Source: Cranoglanis bouderius
Lineage: Eukaryota > Chordata > Actinopteri > Siluriformes > Cranoglanididae
Assembly (NCBI GenBank): GCA_023630585.1
Contig: CM042539.1
Coordinates: 4,594,755-4,658,754 of the forward strand
DNA: 64,000 nucleotides
Direction of reading: 5' to 3'
In this document: positions 1-27,194 of the stretch, piece by piece
Layout of the letters: every line of letters starts with the position of its first letter
Numbering within the stretch: the first letter of the stretch is position 1
The notes under the pieces: model-generated
What the model was told of the DNA's origin: nothing
Databases searched by the model: none
What the model saw: the letters and a program-made list of their open reading frames with translations, nothing else
Translations under genes and position numbers: made by a program

Positions 1-834
1 AAGCACCAGGACCGTCTCCTAAAGTTGATTCAGCTGCGGGATCGGGGCACCACCAGTGCAGAGCTTGCTCAGGAATGGCAGCAGGCAGGTGTGAGTGCAT
101 CTGCACGCACAGTAAGGCGAAGACTTTTGGAGGATGGCCTGGTGTCTAGAAGGGCAGCAAAGAAGCCACTTCTCTCCAGGAAAAACATCAGGGACAGACT
201 GCTATTCTGCAAAAAGTACAGGGATTGGACTGCTGAGGACTGGGGTAATGTCATTTTCTCTGATGAATCCCCTTTCCGATTGTTTGGGGCATCTGGAAAA
301 AAGCTTGTCCGGAGAAGAAAAGGTGAGCGCTACCATCAGTCCTGTGTCATGCCAACAGTAAAGCATCCTGAGACCACTCATGTGTGGGGTTGCTTCTCAG
401 CCAAGGGAGTGGGCTCACTCACAATATTGCCCAAGAACACAGCCATGAATAAATAATGGTACAAAAACATCCTCAGAGAGCAACTTCTCCCAACCATCCA
501 AGAACAGTTTGGTGATGAACAATGCCTTTTCCAGCATGATGGGGCACCTTGCCACAAGGCAAAAGTGATAACGAAGTGGCTCGGGGAACAAAACATCGAC
601 ATTTTGGGTCCATGGCCAGGAAACTCCCCAGACCTTAATCCCATTGAGAATTTGTGGTCAATCCTCAAGAGGCGGGTGGACAAACAAAAACCCACAAACT
701 CTGACAAACTCCAAGCATTGATTATGCAAGAATGGGCTGCCATCATTCAGGATGTGGCCCAGAAGTTGATTGACAGCATGCCAGGGCGAATTGCAGAGGT
801 CTTGAAAAAGAAGGGTCAACACTGCAAATATTGA
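1..834 (+). pseudogene. Tc1-like transposase with one in-frame stop
   Basis: The frame is open from the window edge to a TAA at 454-456 and resumes in the same frame to a second stop at 832-834, so one nonsense codon separates two otherwise colinear halves. The N-terminal half has the helix-turn-helix region and the first catalytic aspartate in FSDES. The second half has FQHDGAPCHKA with the second aspartate and SPDLNPIENLW with the catalytic glutamate. No frameshift is needed to align the halves, which suggests fairly recent inactivation. The first residues of the protein are off the window. Confidence 0.85.
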
Positions 835-1015
835 CTCTTTGCATAAACTTCATGTAATTGTCAATAAAAGTCATTGACACTTATGAAATGCTTGTGATTA
901 TACTTCAGTAACAGTTAGTAACATCTGACAAAAAGATTTAAAAACACTGAAGCAGTAGACTTTGTGAAAATTAATATTTGTGTCATTCTCAAAACTTTTG
1001 GCCACGGCTGTATAC
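1..1015 (+). mobile_element. Tc1-like DNA transposon, 5' end cut by window edge
   Basis: A Tc1/mariner-type element whose transposase reading frame runs from the window edge to 834. The 3' end carries the terminal repeat read as AAAACTTTTGGCCACGGC followed by TGTA near 1015, in the usual Tc1 manner. The left terminal repeat lies outside the window, so total length and target site cannot be seen. No other copy of this family was recognised in the window. Confidence 0.85.
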
Positions 1016-1496
1016 TTTTATTGCTTATATTTTTAAATAATTTCATTACGATTCTTCTAAATGCATGCTCTATACTTGGAAAACATAGTGCTTAAAAATG
1101 CAACAAATTCATAAATATACACTTAGAATGAAAGGCAGAGATCTGTAAAATATCAAACAATACATAAAGTAAATCTTAAATGATATTTTCCATAAAAACC
1201 TGATTATCAAAGTTGTGTCCTCACTTTGCGTCAACTCCGTCATATTTGTTTTATAATCCCGAATAAATCATACAATGTCATGCAACAGTAGGATGCATGG
1301 TCTGGTAAGTTTTATTTTTTTATTTTTGTTATTTTTTTACATTTTAAACAAACAATGTTTAATTCTCTGTGGTCACAGCTTTAACATGTCAACATCGTCT
1401 TCCAATTGTGATCATTTCTGTCTATAGTTGTGGGATAAATTTTGGCATTAATAAGATTTCTGAAATGTATTGATTTGATCTATACAATAGGCAAGC
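1016..1496. other. AT-rich stretch with no recognised gene
   Basis: No coding signal is visible. The motif GTCAACTCCGTCA occurs at about 1229-1241 and recurs near 2437-2475 beyond the broken gene that follows. Confidence 0.5.
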
Positions 1497-2060
1497 ATGG
1501 CTAGAAACAAACTGTCAGTGGAGGAGCAAAGAAGGAGAAGAGAGAAATTAAACAGAGACCCAGAAAGCAGAAGGGAGATTCTAGAGAAGGAAAGACAAAG
1601 GTGGAAGAAAAAGGTTCAAGACAAAAAATTGTTAAATTGGACTATAGGGAGCAGAGGTATCAGAGAAGGTCCAGACAGCACAGGGCAGTGCAACAGCAAG
1701 TAGACACCCTTCCAGAGCCATTGCTGAAAGGTCCTGAAGGGATCAATACACACATTGCTTTGAGGAAGGAGACTGGCTTGCAGTGGTGGCTGGTGGCTAG
1801 CAAAGGCCATCGATGTGGACAATGAGCACCAACATATAAAAGTGGAGTTTCTGCACTCTCATGGTCCAACAGCAAATGCTAACCCAAAATATGGTAGGAG
1901 GGATGTCTGTTTCTGTCCAGTCAATGGCATTCTACTGAAGTTAATGGGAACAGCACCTCCACTCCAATCAAGCCGTACAAGGCAGCTCTACAGCATAACC
2001 CCTGATTTAATGGACTTCATAGAGAGTAAACATATCCGACACCTGTTGCCCAATGCTTAG
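1497..2060 (+). pseudogene. Broken gene of unrecognised family (basic N-terminal region, WW-type C-terminal motif)
   Basis: Three overlapping short frames (1497-1703, 1601-1825, 1815-2060) read as one protein with at least two frame changes. The N-terminal part is very rich in Arg, Lys and Glu (EEQRRRREKLNRDPESRR) and is probably helical. The later part holds QWWL, then an acidic stretch and VEFLHSHGPTAN, and a segment ending in DLMDFIESK. This resembles a type of uncharacterised fish protein I have seen near transposons, but I cannot name the family. It may be cargo of a decayed DNA element or a processed copy of a host gene. No signal peptide or membrane segment is visible. Confidence 0.45.
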
Positions 2061-2436
2061 GTCATGCAGATCAGACACAAATAAAACCTAAGTAATTGAT
2101 ATAGTTTAAAAACAGGCTACAGATCCCTTGCATTCCTATAGAATTGAAAAGATTTCTGTTGCTACTCCAAGATGTCACATAATAATGCTTACTATTACAC
2201 TGAACCTAACATAAGCTTCTTCTGTTTTTCCAGTGAGCCACCAGAGACCCAGAATGAGACATACTGCTACAAAGAGAAAAATTAACCCAATTATAATAAA
2301 TTACAAAATTAAATTGTTGAATTAAACTAAATCTAAAAAAAAAAATACTTAAATTCTCTAAATTTTTTGTCTTGTCAATCAGTTGTTTGAAAAAATATTT
2401 GCTAGTACTTAATCTGTTGTAACCTCAGTTGGTTAT

Positions 2437-2475
2437 TTGTCAACTCCGTCAGTTATTTGTCAACACCGTCAGATG
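2437..2475. repeat. Tandem GTCAACTCCGTCA-type motif
   Basis: Two near copies of TTATTTGTCAACTCCGTCA stand side by side, and a third, in the same orientation, stands at about 1229-1241. They flank the broken gene at 1497-2060. Confidence 0.6.
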
Positions 2476-2479
2476 GAGG

Positions 2480-3120
2480 TTTTTGTTCATTTTGAAAGAA
2501 ATGTTTTATTGTTTGTTCAATTTATTGTGTTAATAATTAAAACACTAACTGAACTACGTGATATGATGTTTGCCTAAGAACATTGGTTATATATGCTTAA
2601 TATTAAAATGGAGGGTAGAGAATTAAGGATTTTAGGGATCGGATTCTTCGTAATAGTGTGAAAACAGAAAAAATGTAGCGAATGTGTCATCAATTAACTC
2701 CTTTACTGAACACCATTATTAGATAATTGAGGACTTTACACTCTTGTTGGATGGATGAAATGAAATTAAAATAGCATGCTTTTGTGTCTGACGGCTCATA
2801 TATATATTATGTATGTATTGATTTATGAGCCGGCTCCTTTAAGTAAACGATGGGAGCCGCCTCCTGTCTGAGATATGTTGCTCAGGTATGTTGTCACAAA
2901 TGTGGAGTTTAATTTTCTTGATGCAGTATGACAGATAGTAATAGCCTACTGACTACAAGTACAGCCTGTACAATGCAGATTTTCACAGTCAAAATAAAGA
3001 AGTTCTTTGTAGTTCATTAAAATGTGTCTGAATGGTCTCATTTAATATATTTAATAATAGTCCTGAAAACATCTGACCCAAAATCATAGTATGGACAAGT
3101 ATGTTTGTTACTGTGCTGTA
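2480..3120. other. Gene-free AT-rich sequence
   Basis: No gene is recognised. A short GAGCCGGCTCC / GGAGCCGCCTCC pair at about 2827-2861 is the only visible structure. Confidence 0.4.
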
Positions 3121-3246
3121 CTACAGCACCAATAACCCCCTCTCTCTTCCTGTTTCTGTCTCCTCAGGTGTGTGAATCCGCGGTGATATAGGAGTGATGT
3201 AGCAACTCGCTGCAGCGACAGGCAGAACACAAACACAGCAGAGACA

Positions 3247-3284
3247 AGATAGGTCAGGACAGGATAGGTCAGGACAGGATAGGT
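3247..3284. repeat. Short tandem repeat, unit about 15 bp
   Basis: GATAGGTCAGGACAG is repeated about two and a half times. Confidence 0.8.
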
Positions 3285-3588
3285 GACTCACAATAGTCAC
3301 ATCCATGTGTTCAGCCCCCAGTATCAAACATACAGCTCAAGTTTCATCTAAATCACTCGATGCACGCAGAAGATATGAGACACTTCCTGTTTCGCCATAA
3401 ATTTATTGCCTAACCATGGCGAAACCGTTCGAGTTATCAAAAATCCCTTCGCAATTTTGCATCCTCATTGTCTTGGCATAATGTTCCCCAAGTTTGGTGA
3501 CAATCACATGAATCCCCTAAGAGGAGTATTTAAAAGTTCACCGCATGCACTTTTCACAAAAAAGTTGTTCGGTTCGATGAGAACTATA

Positions 3589-5095
3589 CAGGTGCATCTC
3601 AATAAATTAGAATGTCATGGAAAAGTTCATTTATTTCAGTAATTCAACTCAAATTGTGAAACTCGTGTATTAAATAAATTCAATGCACACAGACTGAAGT
3701 AGTTTAAGTCTTTGGTTCTTTTAATTGTGATGATTTTGGCTCACATTTAACAAAAACCCACCAATTCACTATCTCAACAAATTAGAATACTACTAAGACC
3801 AATAAAAAAACATTTTTAGTGAATTGTTGGCCTTCTGGAAAGTATGTTCATTTACTGTACATGTACTCAATACTTGGTAGGGGCTCCTTTTGCTTTAATT
3901 ACTGCCTCAATTCGGCATGGCATGGAGGTGATCAGTTTGTGGCACTGCTGAGGTGGTATGGAAGCCCAGGTTTCTTTGACAGTGGCCTTCAGCTCATCTG
4001 CATTTTTTGGTCTCTTGTTTCTCATTTTCCTCTTGACAATACCCCATAGATTCTCTATGGGGTTCAGGTGTGGTGAGTTTGCTGGCCAGTCAAGCACACC
4101 AACACCGTGGTCATTTAACCAACTTTTGGTGCTTTTGGCAGTGTGGGCAGGTGCCAAATCCTGCTGGAAAATGAAATCAGCATCTTCAAAAAGTTGGTCA
4201 GCAGAAGGAAGCATGAAGTGCTCCAAAATTTCTTGGTAAACGGGTGCAGTGACTTTGGTTTTCAAAAAACACAATGGACCAACACCAGCAGATGACATTG
4301 CACCCCAAATCATCACAGACTGTGGAAACTTAACACTGGACTTCAAGCAACTTGGGCTATGAGCTTCTCCACCCTTTCTCCAGACTCTAGGACCTTGGTT
4401 TCCAAATGAAATACAAAACTTGCTCTCATCTGAAAAGAGGACTTTGGACCACTGGGGAACAGTCCAGTTCTTCTTCTCCTTAGCCCAGGTAAGATGCCTC
4501 TGACGTTGTCTGTGGTTCAGGAGTGGCTTAACAAGAGGAATACGACAACTGTAGCCAAATTCCTTGGCACGTCTGTGTGTGGTGGCTCTTGATGCCTTGA
4601 CCCCAGCCTCAGTCCATTCCTTGTGAAGTTCACTCAAATTCTTGAATCGATTTTGCTTGACAATCCTCATAAGGCTGCGGTTCTCTCGGTTGGTTGTGCA
4701 TCTTTTTCTTCCACACTTTTTCCTTCCACTCAACTTTCTGTTAACATGCTTGGATACAGCACTCTGTGAACAGCCAGCTTCTTTGGCAATGAATGCTTGT
4801 GGCTTACCTAGTGAACCAAACTGAGAGACCATTTTGAAGGCTCAGGAAACCTTTGCAGGTGTTTTGAGTTGATTAGCTGATTAGCATGTCACCATATTCT
4901 AATTTGTTGAGATAGTGAATTGGTGGGTTTTTGTTAAATGTGAGCCAAAATCATCACAATTAAAAGAACCAAAGACTTAAACTACTTCAGTCTGTGTACA
5001 CTGAATTTATTTAATACACGAGTTTCACAATTTGAGTTGAATTACTGAAATAAATGAAGTTTTCCACGACATTCTAATTTATTGAGATGCACCTG
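3589..5095 (-). mobile_element. Tc1-like transposon copy 1, apparently full length
   Basis: The element is 1507 bp, bounded by CAGGTGCATCTCAATAAATT on the left and its inverted copy on the right, with TA on both sides as expected for Tc1/mariner. Each end has a second inner repeat (CTCAACAAATTAGAATA) about 190 bp inward, giving the IR/DR arrangement of fish Tc1 elements. It carries an open transposase frame on the minus strand. A second copy in the opposite orientation lies at 6485-7919 and an older fragment at 9667-10235. Confidence 0.95.
3867..4832 (-). CDS. Tc1-like transposase, DD34E, open
   Basis: This 321-residue frame starts with MVSQFGSLGKPQ and ends GAPTKY. Residues 1-60 form a paired-like helix-turn-helix with a basic linker (GRKKCGRKRC); a second helix-turn-helix follows to about 100. 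The catalytic triad is complete: D135 in FSDES, D225 in FQQDLAPAH and E260 in NPIENLW, with 34 residues between the last two. The PDLN motif before the glutamate reads PHLN (H255), a change at a conserved but non-catalytic place. Known transposases of this type cut and paste the element at TA sites in the nucleus. The family usually has about 340 residues, so the ORF is slightly short. Whether it is active cannot be told from sequence alone. Confidence 0.9.
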   Translation of the reverse strand: MVSQFGSLGKPQAFIAKEAGCSQSAVSKHVNRKLSGRKKCGRKRCTTNRENRSLMRIVKQNRFKNLSELHKEWTEAGVKASRATTHRRAKEFGYSCRIPLVKPLLNHRQRQRHLTWAKEKKNWTVPQWSKVLFSDESKFCISFGNQGPRVWRKGGEAHSPSCLKSSVKFPQSVMIWGAMSSAGVGPLCFLKTKVTAPVYQEILEHFMLPSADQLFEDADFIFQQDLAPAHTAKSTKSWLNDHGVGVLDWPANSPHLNPIENLWGIVKRKMRNKRPKNADELKATVKETWASIPPQQCHKLITSMPCRIEAVIKAKGAPTKY

Positions 5096-5496
5096 TATGT
5101 TTACTGAGTTTCGTAGATATAGGTACAAGTATGTATTAGTTACGCTCCAAGGTTTTGTACCATGTAAAAGGGGGTGCTACAGAACCCCCCACCACGCCCA
5201 TGTGCTACTCTTTGCGGGGGCCTAACGGCCGATGACTCTGACGTTTGTGCCGAATTTCAAGAGTTTTTGAGCATGGTAAGGGCCCCAAAAGCCCCCGAGA
5301 CATTGAAAAAAAATAATAAAATAACAATCCTTAGGAAAACAATAGGGCCCTGCACACAGTGCTTGGGCCCTAATAATAATAATAATAATAATAACTAGAC
5401 AATAAAGTTTGACAAGACAAACTTTGAAGACCAGAAAGTTTGAAAAAAGTTTTAAAAGCTTGAAGTTTGAAGGTTTTCAGCTTTGTTGCTAGTATG

Positions 5497-5572
5497 GTTT
5501 AGCACATTGCTAACATGTAGCTAGCATGATTAGCACATTGCTAGCATGATTTAGCACATTGCTAGAGTAATC
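5497..5572. repeat. Tandem repeat, unit about 20 bp
   Basis: TTAGCACATTGCTAGCATGA and variants follow one another three to four times. Confidence 0.75.
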
Positions 5573-5640
5573 TGGGTGTTTGCTAGGTTGATAGATACGT
5601 AGGTAGGTACATAGATAGATAACCAATAGTTTTAGAGTTG

Positions 5641-6094
5641 GATATATATATATATATATATATATATAAAGAGAGAGAGAGATTAAGTGAGAAGGAGAGG
5701 GGGAGGGGCTTCAGGCCGTGTGAACACAGGTGTGTGTGAGTTTTGACAGCTGGAGCCAGGCTCTGAAGGTTCCGTCAATGTAAGTGAATGGGAGTTTTCG
5801 GGAATTTCATTGTCCGTAACGGGAATACCGGGAGTCCGATCAGTTTGTAAAAATAATACATGGTCAGTCTGATCAGCCTGAAGGACTGTGCTGAGTTTGG
5901 TGGAATTAACTTGAAAGCTCAAGGAGTTATAACGGTCAGAAATTTCGGCCACTTTGAGCTTCCGGGAACCAGAATTCTGATCGCTTCGAAAACATATAGC
6001 AACCCGAGTCAGAACAGGCTGAAGGTCTGACCCGAGTTTGGTGACTCTAGCTTGAAAGCTCTAGGAGGAGTAGCAATTAGAAATTTTGGTCTTG

Positions 6095-6134
<40 letters not shown>

Positions 6135-6212
6135 GCTTAAATAGCAGATCAGTAAGTTGGCTTTCTCAAGCCAACGTAATAATCCTTAGATTTCAGTGCT
6201 TGGGCCCTAATG
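5641..6212. repeat. Microsatellites and a dispersed non-coding repeat
   Basis: (TA)n at about 5642-5667 runs into (GA)n. A GC-richer block follows (5690-6085) with two internal related segments reading AGTTTGGTG...CTTGAAAGCTC at about 5890 and 6036. (AAT)n at about 6096-6133 and the CAGTGCTTGGGCCCTAAT tail close it. No protein is supported. Confidence 0.55.
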
Positions 6213-6484
6213 ATGCTTTGTAAAGTTCAGGTACTGCATTTTGTGAGATTTTCTCAGGAAGGGTTTCTTTCTTGTAACTCTTCTAACCAGCTTCTTGTTA
6301 TGGAAGCGTGACTTTAACAGTTGATTTTGAAAGTAAATTGTGCTTATGGGTCCAATTCCTGGCATAGTTCAATTTAATAGTATTTTTAAGCTTCTTGTGT
6401 ATTTTTATATCCATTACAAGATTTGGGCAGATCAACAATCTTCTTTCTCCTTTCTTCTTTCAATAATGACTTCTTGGCTGCATA

Positions 6485-7919
6485 CAGGTGCATCTCAATA
6501 AATTAGAATGTCGTGGAAAAGTTCATTTATTTCAGTAATTCAACTGAAATTGTGAAACTCGTGTATTAAATAAATTCAATGCACACAGACTGAAGTAGTT
6601 TAAGTCTTTGGTTCTTTTAATTGTGATGATTTTGGCTCACATTTAACAAAAACCCACCAATTCACTATCTCAACAAATTAGAATATGGTGACATGCCAAT
6701 CAGCTAATCAACTCAAAACACCTGCAAAGGTTTCCTGAGCCTTCAAAATGGTCTCTCAGTTTGGTTCACTAGGTAAGCCACAAACATTCATTGCCAAAGA
6801 AGCTGGCTGTTCACAGAGTGCTGTATCCAAGCATGTTAACAGAAAGTTGAGTGGAAGGAAAAAGTGTGGAAGAAAAAGATGCACAACCAACCGAGAGAAC
6901 CGCAGCCTTATGAGGATTGTCAAGCAAAATCGATTCAAGAGTTTGAGTGAACTTCACAAGGAATGGACTGAGGCTGGGGTCAAGGCATCAAGAACCACCA
7001 CACACAGACGTGTCAAGGAATTTGGCTACAGTTGTCGTATTCCTCTTATTAAGCCATTCCTTTCAGATGAGAGCAAGTTTTGTATTTCATTTGGAAACCA
7101 AGGTCCTAGAGTCTGGAGGAAGGGTGGAGAAGCTCATAGCCCAAGTTGCTTGAAGTCCAGTGTTCAGTTTCCACAGTCTGTGATGATTTGGGGTGCAATG
7201 TCATCTGCTGGTGTTGGTCCATTGTGTTTTTTGAAAACCAAAGTCACTGCACCCATTTACCAAGAAATTTTGGAGCACTTCATGCTTCCTTCTGCTGACC
7301 AGCTTTTTGAAGATGCTGATTTCATTTTCCAGCAGGATTTGGCACCTGCCCACACTGCCAAAAGCACCAAAAGTTGGTTAAATGACCATGGTGTTGGTGT
7401 GCTTGACTGGCCAGCAAACTCACCAGACCTGAACCCCATAGAGAATCTATGGGGTATTGTCAAGAGGAAAATGAGAAACAAGAGACCAAAAAATGCAGAT
7501 GAGCTGAAGGCCACTGTCAAAGAAACCTGGGCTTCCATACCACCTCAGCAGTGCCACAAACTGATCACCTCCATGCCACGCCAAATTGAGGCAGTAATTA
7601 AAGCAAAAGGAGCCCCTACCAAGTATTGAGTACATGTACAGTAAATGAACATACTTTCCAGAAGGCCAGCAATTCACTAAAAATGTTTATTTTTTTATTT
7701 TTTATTGATCTTATGAAGTATTCTAATTTGTTGAGATAGTGAATTTGTGGGTTTTTGTTAAATGTGAGCCAAAATCATCACAATTAAAAGAACCAAAGAC
7801 TTAAACTACTTCAGTCTGTGTGCACTGAATTTATTTAATACATGAGTTTCACAATTTGAGTTGAATTACTGAAATAAATGAACTTTTCCATGACATTCTA
7901 ATTTATTGAGATGCACCTG
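6485..7919 (+). mobile_element. Tc1-like transposon copy 2, internally deleted
   Basis: It has the same terminal repeats as the element at 3589-5095 and TA on both sides, and is 1435 bp long. It is oriented head to head relative to copy 1, so the two form a large inverted pair separated by about 1.4 kb. The coding part differs from copy 1 by an in-frame deletion and scattered substitutions. Confidence 0.95.
6748..7629 (+). pseudogene. Tc1-like transposase with 28-residue in-frame deletion
   Basis: The frame encodes 293 residues and is open, but compared with the copy on 3867-4832 it lacks 28 residues just before the first catalytic aspartate: RIPLIKPF joins directly to LSDESKF. The three catalytic residues are present, and here the motif before the glutamate is the usual SPDLNPIENLW. 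The missing segment connects the DNA-binding and catalytic domains, so activity is doubtful although no stop codon is present. Confidence 0.85.
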
Positions 7920-7921
7920 TA

Positions 7922-8765
7922 TATTCCAAATATTATGAGTTTTAGTGACAATAACAGTATTCTTAAAAGTAGTTCTAATCAAATTTGTTAGAACAAAAGA
8001 CTAATAGTTTCTCAGATGGTTTTGTATAGGAAATTTGAATTGTGTTTAATGTTTACATTATATAATCATTTTTACTCATTCTTATTTCGGAGGGCATTGT
8101 GTGTACTCATGAAATAGCAACATAGCACATTAACAGTGTGTTGTATAGTTTTGGGTGTAGCCCACTTCTAGAATTCTAAATGAATCAATAATTAATTCAG
8201 AGTATACACACCAATGAGAAGTTAGCTTTGGATAAGTTTTGTTTACCAGAAATCAATCATATACATCAAATCATGAACCAAACAGTATATCAAAACTGAA
8301 TATTATGATTTGTAGCACATAAAAAAGCAAACTGGGAACAGAGCAGTATATGAAACTAATGCATAATCAAGGGACATTGCCCATTTGATAGCATGAAGTT
8401 TGCAGTTTTGGCTGCAGGCCTACAAGTAAATTCAGTGTTATGCCGACTCTATATGAAGATCCCAGCATCTGGGTATCCTGGACAGTTTAATCACAGTCCC
8501 GAAATATCTGAGGCTTTGATATTTAAGACAACTGATAGGGTACCAAGACTAGGGTTAAGCTGTGTTTAAATAAGTTCTGTGAACATTCCCTACAGAAGGA
8601 AAGCACGGGTGAAAAGTCAAGTACAGGTATATTCAGTAGGTTTTTAAATCTTAAACAGAGCTTCATTTAGCTGCACCAATTTTCATACTATAGCGAGTGT
8701 GCAAAAACATACTGGGGACCTCCAGGTCTCACACATTCTCCCAGTCACATACACAAAATATTGTG
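7922..8765. other. Region downstream of fpgs, probable 3' UTR then intergenic
   Basis: No gene is recognised. As fpgs reads leftward, the part next to 8766 should hold its 3' untranslated region. The exact polyadenylation site could not be fixed. Confidence 0.5.
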
Positions 8766-25370
<16,605 letters not shown>

Positions 25371-25900
25371 TAGAACAGCCGCGTGAGCGCAGGAAGACCG
25401 AACCAAAATGACCAAATTTGGGGGGGCGGGCACACTTCCTCCTGTCAGTACAGGCTGCTATCGTCCTGCCGCGCATCCCTCAATAAAACACCAGACACAA
25501 CCAAGACCCAAAGGTCATGGAATCCGTTAAATTCATTTTTTGTAAATGTCACCGATAAAGATAACGTTACACGCTTGTGATAACATTTGTAAATTTTCAT
25601 ATCAACAAGTGCGCGGTTCCTCCAAATATTAACGCAGCTGTCATTTTGATCGAGAAACCACAAAACGCATTTTCTGATTAATATCAAGCAGTATGTTAAT
25701 ATTGTCAAGCAAAAATAACCCCGTGTTTTAAAACGATCTGCATATGACATGCAACGCTACCTCATGCGTACTAACGGCTTCTTCTACAGCGTTACCGTGT
25801 GTTATAAACATATACAGCAAACCCAACACCACCACCTATTGGCCTGGATACTTACACATAATACTGTTCAAAACCGCCCAGTGTTCACGAGAAGATCCTG

Positions 25901-26048
25901 GCTGCACTTTTGGGTGGGGCTACATGTTTCGCCCCGCCTATAACTGGTCTCATTGGTTAGTGGAAATGTAACGACGCCTACGCCTACCCCTAACCCCAAC
26001 CCCTAACTCTTATGGGCGGGGCTATACATGTAGCCCCAAAAGTGCAGC
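25901..26048. repeat. Inverted repeat near the fpgs 5' end
   Basis: The arms 25901-25938 and 26015-26048 pair as GCTGCACTTTTG...GGGGCTACATGT...GCCCCGCC and its inverse, with two small bulges. The loop holds CCTACCCCTAACCCCAACCC, which resembles telomere repeats loosely. It is probably a small foldback element about 0.5 kb upstream of fpgs. Confidence 0.75.
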
Positions 26049-26462
26049 CCCGCCCCGTTCTGCAGGCTGCAGCCAGGTATACTTGTGGTTTCCTCCTAAC
26101 GTCGTTAATGCATGATCATCTAAACTGGCAGGAAGTGCTGCTCTTTATTATCTGACCTTGCTCTTTGGCGGGTGTTTAGAGATGTTTTTGGAGACGACCG
26201 TTCTGCCTTCACATAGTGGGTCAAGTGGAACATGGCGCCGATTTAGTCCTGACGGCGTTGGACGTAGCCATTTATGTTTAAACAGCCGTAAATAATTTTT
26301 TCCCATCTAATTTTTCCCATAGGATGTGGTTTTATTCGTTTTATTTATTTATTAGATTACGTGACTGTGTATGCTTTCAGAGTTTCAGCGTAGGGTGACA
26401 TATTTACAATGGGCATTAAATACATTAAGTTCTGATGTTTGTGCCGTTGTACCATTGTGTAT

Positions 26463-26479
26463 CCACTAGGGGGCAGCAG
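26463..26479 (+). promoter_or_regulatory. CTCF-like binding motif
   Basis: CCACTAGGGGGCAGCAG matches the vertebrate CTCF core consensus (CCANNAGGGGGC followed by A/G and C/G). It lies between fpgs and slc4a4. Binding is not shown by sequence alone. Confidence 0.5.
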
Positions 26480-26625
26480 ATGACAAGTAATAGTTATCAG
26501 ATTTCAACGTTGCCTGCCAATTTGACTTAATATTATGTGTCTGCTAAACAAAACGAGAGAAAGATCAAAAAGCTTTCACATAAATGCTTCAGCCAGACAA
26601 CACAGTTAATAACCAAAGACCAAAG

Positions 26626-26626
<1 letters not shown>

Positions 26627-26676
<50 letters not shown>
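26627..26676. repeat. (ATT)n microsatellite
   Basis: About sixteen ATT units. Confidence 0.95.
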
Positions 26677-26678
<2 letters not shown>

Positions 26679-26754
26679 TAATTGACAAAGCCAATATACT
26701 GTTCTGCTTTATAAGATTATTATCTACCCACATACTGTACATATCCCATAGTGG

Positions 26755-27066
26755 TTAAATGCACAGTATTAGGAAACACTTTACACAGTTGCAATCAAAA
26801 CTACTGGGTATTGTAGCATTGTGGAGTCTGATGGCTGATGGCATGAAAGAGCCCCCCAGATGTTTTGAGGCACTTGGCTGGATGAATCTGTGGCTGAATG
26901 TGCTCCTGAGTCTCCTCAGCTCAGCGTAGAGAGGATGTAAAGGATTGTCCATGATAGCTTCCAGCTTCCCTCTCATCCTCTTCTCAGTCACTTCCTCCAC
27001 CCTGTCCAGTTCCATCTCTACTACAGAGCTGGCCCTCCTCACCAACTTACTCGGTTTGTTATCCAC
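26755..27066 (-). pseudogene. C-terminal end of a non-LTR retrotransposon ORF2
   Basis: The frame has LVRRASSVV, EKRMRGKLEAIMDNPLHPLY and SFMPSAIRLHNATIPSS, a pattern I recognise from the C termini of fish LINE reverse-transcriptase polyproteins. The enzyme core is absent. Such 5'-truncated ends are common LINE insertion products. Confidence 0.65.
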
Positions 27067-27194
27067 TGGTCTCTCTATTGGTATCTATTTTCTTCATTTC
27101 ATGATCTCCAACTCTGGGATTTGGGACCTACCCACATTTTCCCGACAGCCTTCTGGCTTGTCCACGTGATCTTTAACAATGCAGACTCAAAATA

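Larger units (their letters stand above)
3366..5398 (+). repeat. Dispersed repeat ending in (TAA)n, split by a Tc1 insertion
   Basis: A non-coding repeat begins near 3366 (TTTCGCCATAAATTTATTGC), is interrupted at the TA dinucleotide 3587-3588, and continues from 5096 to the run GTGCTTGGGCCCTAATAATA at about 5359-5394. The matching tail TTCAGTGCTTGGGCCCTAATG occurs again at about 6192-6212. The element between 3589 and 5095 is therefore younger than this repeat. Confidence 0.6.

Noticed and set aside
25985..26010. Interstitial telomere repeat
   Set aside because: CCTACCCCTAACCCCAACCC has no exact tandem TTAGGG units, so it is only a C-rich loop.
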